Below, one piece after another: positions 16,456-17,501 of a DNA stretch of 17,501 nt. The stretch lies in NCBI GenBank assembly GCA_023437485.1, contig JAEZGB010000051.1, forward strand, positions 1 to 17,501, read 5' to 3'. The DNA comes from Bacteroidota bacterium (lineage in GTDB: Bacteria > Bacteroidota > Bacteroidia > Flavobacteriales > Flavobacteriaceae). The first letter of the stretch is position 1, and each line of letters opens with the position of its first letter. A model generated the notes under the pieces. The model was given only the letters and a program-made list of their open reading frames with translations, made no database searches and was not told where the DNA came from. The position numbers were made by a program, and so were the translations under genes.

Positions 16456-17076
16456 CTATTGGCCGCGAAGAGCGTTTTCAAAAGGCACGCGCTGCAGGAT
16501 GCTCCGGCCCAGGGTGACCTCATCGGCATACTCGAGCTCATCCCCCACCGAAATCCCGCGCGCAATGGCCGAGGTCTTAACGCCCGTTTCCCGGATTTGC
16601 CTATAGATGTAAAAATTGGTCGTATCGCCTTCCATGGTGGGCGACAAGGCAAAAATCACTTCCGATATCTGGCCTGCGTGCACCTTCTCTACCAATGAGC
16701 CGATGTTGAGCTGCGAAGGGCCCACACCGTCAATGGGTGAAATCTTCCCGCCCAAAACATGGTAAAGTCCCCGGTACTGGCCGGTATTTTCAATCGCCAT
16801 GACATCGCGGATGTCCTCAACCACACAAACAACGCCGTGTTGCCGTGATTTATTGGCGCAGATGTCGCATAATCCAGTATCCGAAATATTGTGGCATCCG
16901 GAACAATACCGGATATCGTTTCGCAGAGAGGTAAGCGCCTGGGAAAGCAGTTCCGATTGCTCGGCGGGCTGGCGCAGGAGGTGGAGTACCAAACGCAATG
17001 CGGTGCGTTTGCCAATTCCGGGAAGCCGGGACATTTCGGCTACGGCGTTCTCTAGTAATTTTGACGAAAATTCCAT
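16456..17076 (-). CDS. recR: Recombination mediator protein RecR
   Basis: DNA-repair protein that, with RecO (and RecF), helps load RecA onto SSB-coated DNA at gaps. The 206-residue protein has the full family layout: a helix-hairpin-helix LPGIGKRTALRL (18-29); a zinc finger with Cys58-x2-Cys61 and Cys70-x2-Cys73; and a Toprim domain from about 80, including VVEDIRDVMAIE (85-96) and GLYHVLGGKISPIDGVGP (103-120). The ending, RVPFENALRGQ, is close to the usual E-ALRGR tail. The start at 17076 (MEFSSKLLENAVAEMSRLPG) matches RecR N-termini; an upstream in-frame start would add 14 unrelated residues. It is a housekeeping gene at the border of the polysaccharide locus, on the same strand and 53 bp from wza. 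Confidence 0.98.
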   Translation of the reverse strand: MEFSSKLLENAVAEMSRLPGIGKRTALRLVLHLLRQPAEQSELLSQALTSLRNDIRYCSGCHNISDTGLCDICANKSRQHGVVCVVEDIRDVMAIENTGQYRGLYHVLGGKISPIDGVGPSQLNIGSLVEKVHAGQISEVIFALSPTMEGDTTNFYIYRQIRETGVKTSAIARGISVGDELEYADEVTLGRSILQRVPFENALRGQ

Positions 17077-17087
17077 TTGGCAAAGAT

Positions 17088-17119
17088 CAAAAATAATTGG
17101 CAATGAATAATCAACCAAA
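17088..17119 (-). promoter_or_regulatory. Putative Bacteroidota-type promoter for recR
   Basis: The minus strand has TTTG at 17119-17116, a 20-base spacer, then TATTTTTG at 17095-17088. It lies in the 111-bp divergent gap between recR and the P-type ATPase gene. The expected leader before the ATG at 17076 is under 10 bases, which is short, so the call is tentative. Confidence 0.45.
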
Positions 17120-17187
17120 ATTTTTGCCGCACGCGCATTCGCTATTCTGCCGATTAAATTTTATGTTTACCTAAATATTTTCAGTCG

Positions 17188-17501
17188 GTGCAATCCCATT
17201 TCAACATTCAAGGCCTCTCAGCCCAACAGGTTATCGCCTCGCGTGAAAAGCACGGGCAGAACCTTGTTGAAAGCCGTTCGACCAACGGATTTGTACAGAT
17301 CCTGAAACACACCGTCACTGATCCCATGGTGATTTTGCTTGCGGTTGCATCGGCCATATATTTTATCAGCGGCGAATATTCGGACGCGTTGTTTTTGGCC
17401 GGGGCAATTGTACTGGTCACCTCGATCTCGCTTTTCCAGTACTCCCGAAGCCACAGCGCACTGGAAAAACTCAAGGCATTTTCCCAACCCCTGTGCAAGG
17501 T
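17188..17501 (+). CDS. P-type cation-transporting ATPase, N-terminal part (runs off window)
   Basis: The only plus-strand gene seen. The translated start MQSHFNIQGLSAQQVIASRE continues with KHGQNLVE, the cation-ATPase N-terminal domain pattern ('GLs..ev..r...G.N.l'). Then come TDPMVILLAVASAIYFISGE (44-63, first membrane hairpin) and DALFLAGAIVLVTSISLFQY (66-85), followed by SALEKLKAFSQPLCKV at the start of the actuator domain. This is the topology of type II (Ca2+/SERCA/PMCA-like) P-type ATPases; the phosphorylation DKTGT site is outside the window. The start is read as GTG at 17188, because the frame is open only from the TAA at 17155 and has no ATG before this point. Metal specificity cannot be judged from 104 residues. 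Confidence 0.87.
   Translation, partial: MQSHFNIQGLSAQQVIASREKHGQNLVESRSTNGFVQILKHTVTDPMVILLAVASAIYFISGEYSDALFLAGAIVLVTSISLFQYSRSHSALEKLKAFSQPLCK

Noticed and set aside
17155..17187. ATG at 17163 as start of the P-type ATPase
   Set aside because: It is out of frame and meets a stop after two more codons; the frame with the ATPase sequence first offers GTG at 17188.

Overview
The window is most of a polysaccharide (capsule/exopolysaccharide) biosynthesis and export locus from a Bacteroidota, probably a Flavobacteriaceae-like bacterium of roughly 50% G+C. This placement is inferred from three things: the short Wza-type lipoprotein and Flavobacterium-style Wzc tyrosine kinase immediately downstream of recR; Bacteroidota promoter elements (TAnnTTTG read on the minus strand) upstream of recR, wza and ugd; and the near absence of classical Shine-Dalgarno spacing. 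All genes except the last partial one are on the minus strand, so transcription runs from high to low coordinates.

From right to left: 17188-17501 (+) is the N-terminus of a divergent P-type cation ATPase. 17076-16456 is recR. 16402-13130 is the export module, wza and wzc. 13129-12951 is the largest non-coding gap (179 bp); it holds an imperfect hairpin and a 14-copy heptamer tandem repeat. 12950-8216 holds nucleotide-sugar genes: a TviC/WbpP-type UDP-HexNAc 4-epimerase, an animal-type UDP-glucose 6-dehydrogenase, a TviB/WbpO-type UDP-HexNAc 6-dehydrogenase and RmlB dTDP-glucose 4,6-dehydratase. 8219-6835 is an unfamiliar membrane pair, a small anchored protein plus a DoxX/HTTM-like multi-pass protein. 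6835-5325 is the Wzx flippase, split by a one-base frameshift. 5332-1 is an assembly and decoration module: a QueC-like PP-loop protein of unknown function, a polysaccharide pyruvyl transferase, a GT32-like and a GT4 glycosyltransferase, and an MBOAT O-acyltransferase cut by the window edge.

The genes fit together as follows. The dehydrogenases and epimerase would supply UDP-GlcA and UDP-GalNAcA (or UDP-GlcNAcA), and RmlB a 6-deoxy-4-keto sugar nucleotide. The glycosyltransferases build the repeat unit, the pyruvyl transferase and MBOAT protein decorate it, Wzx flips it, and Wza/Wzc export it. Start/stop overlaps of 1-8 bp run through almost every junction from rmlB to the MBOAT gene, so this part reads as one translationally coupled operon. 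No Wzy polymerase, initiating sugar-phosphate transferase or RmlA/C/D is recognisable in the window.

The least explained items are the PP-loop/zinc-cysteine protein (5332-4052) and the membrane pair at 8219-6835.
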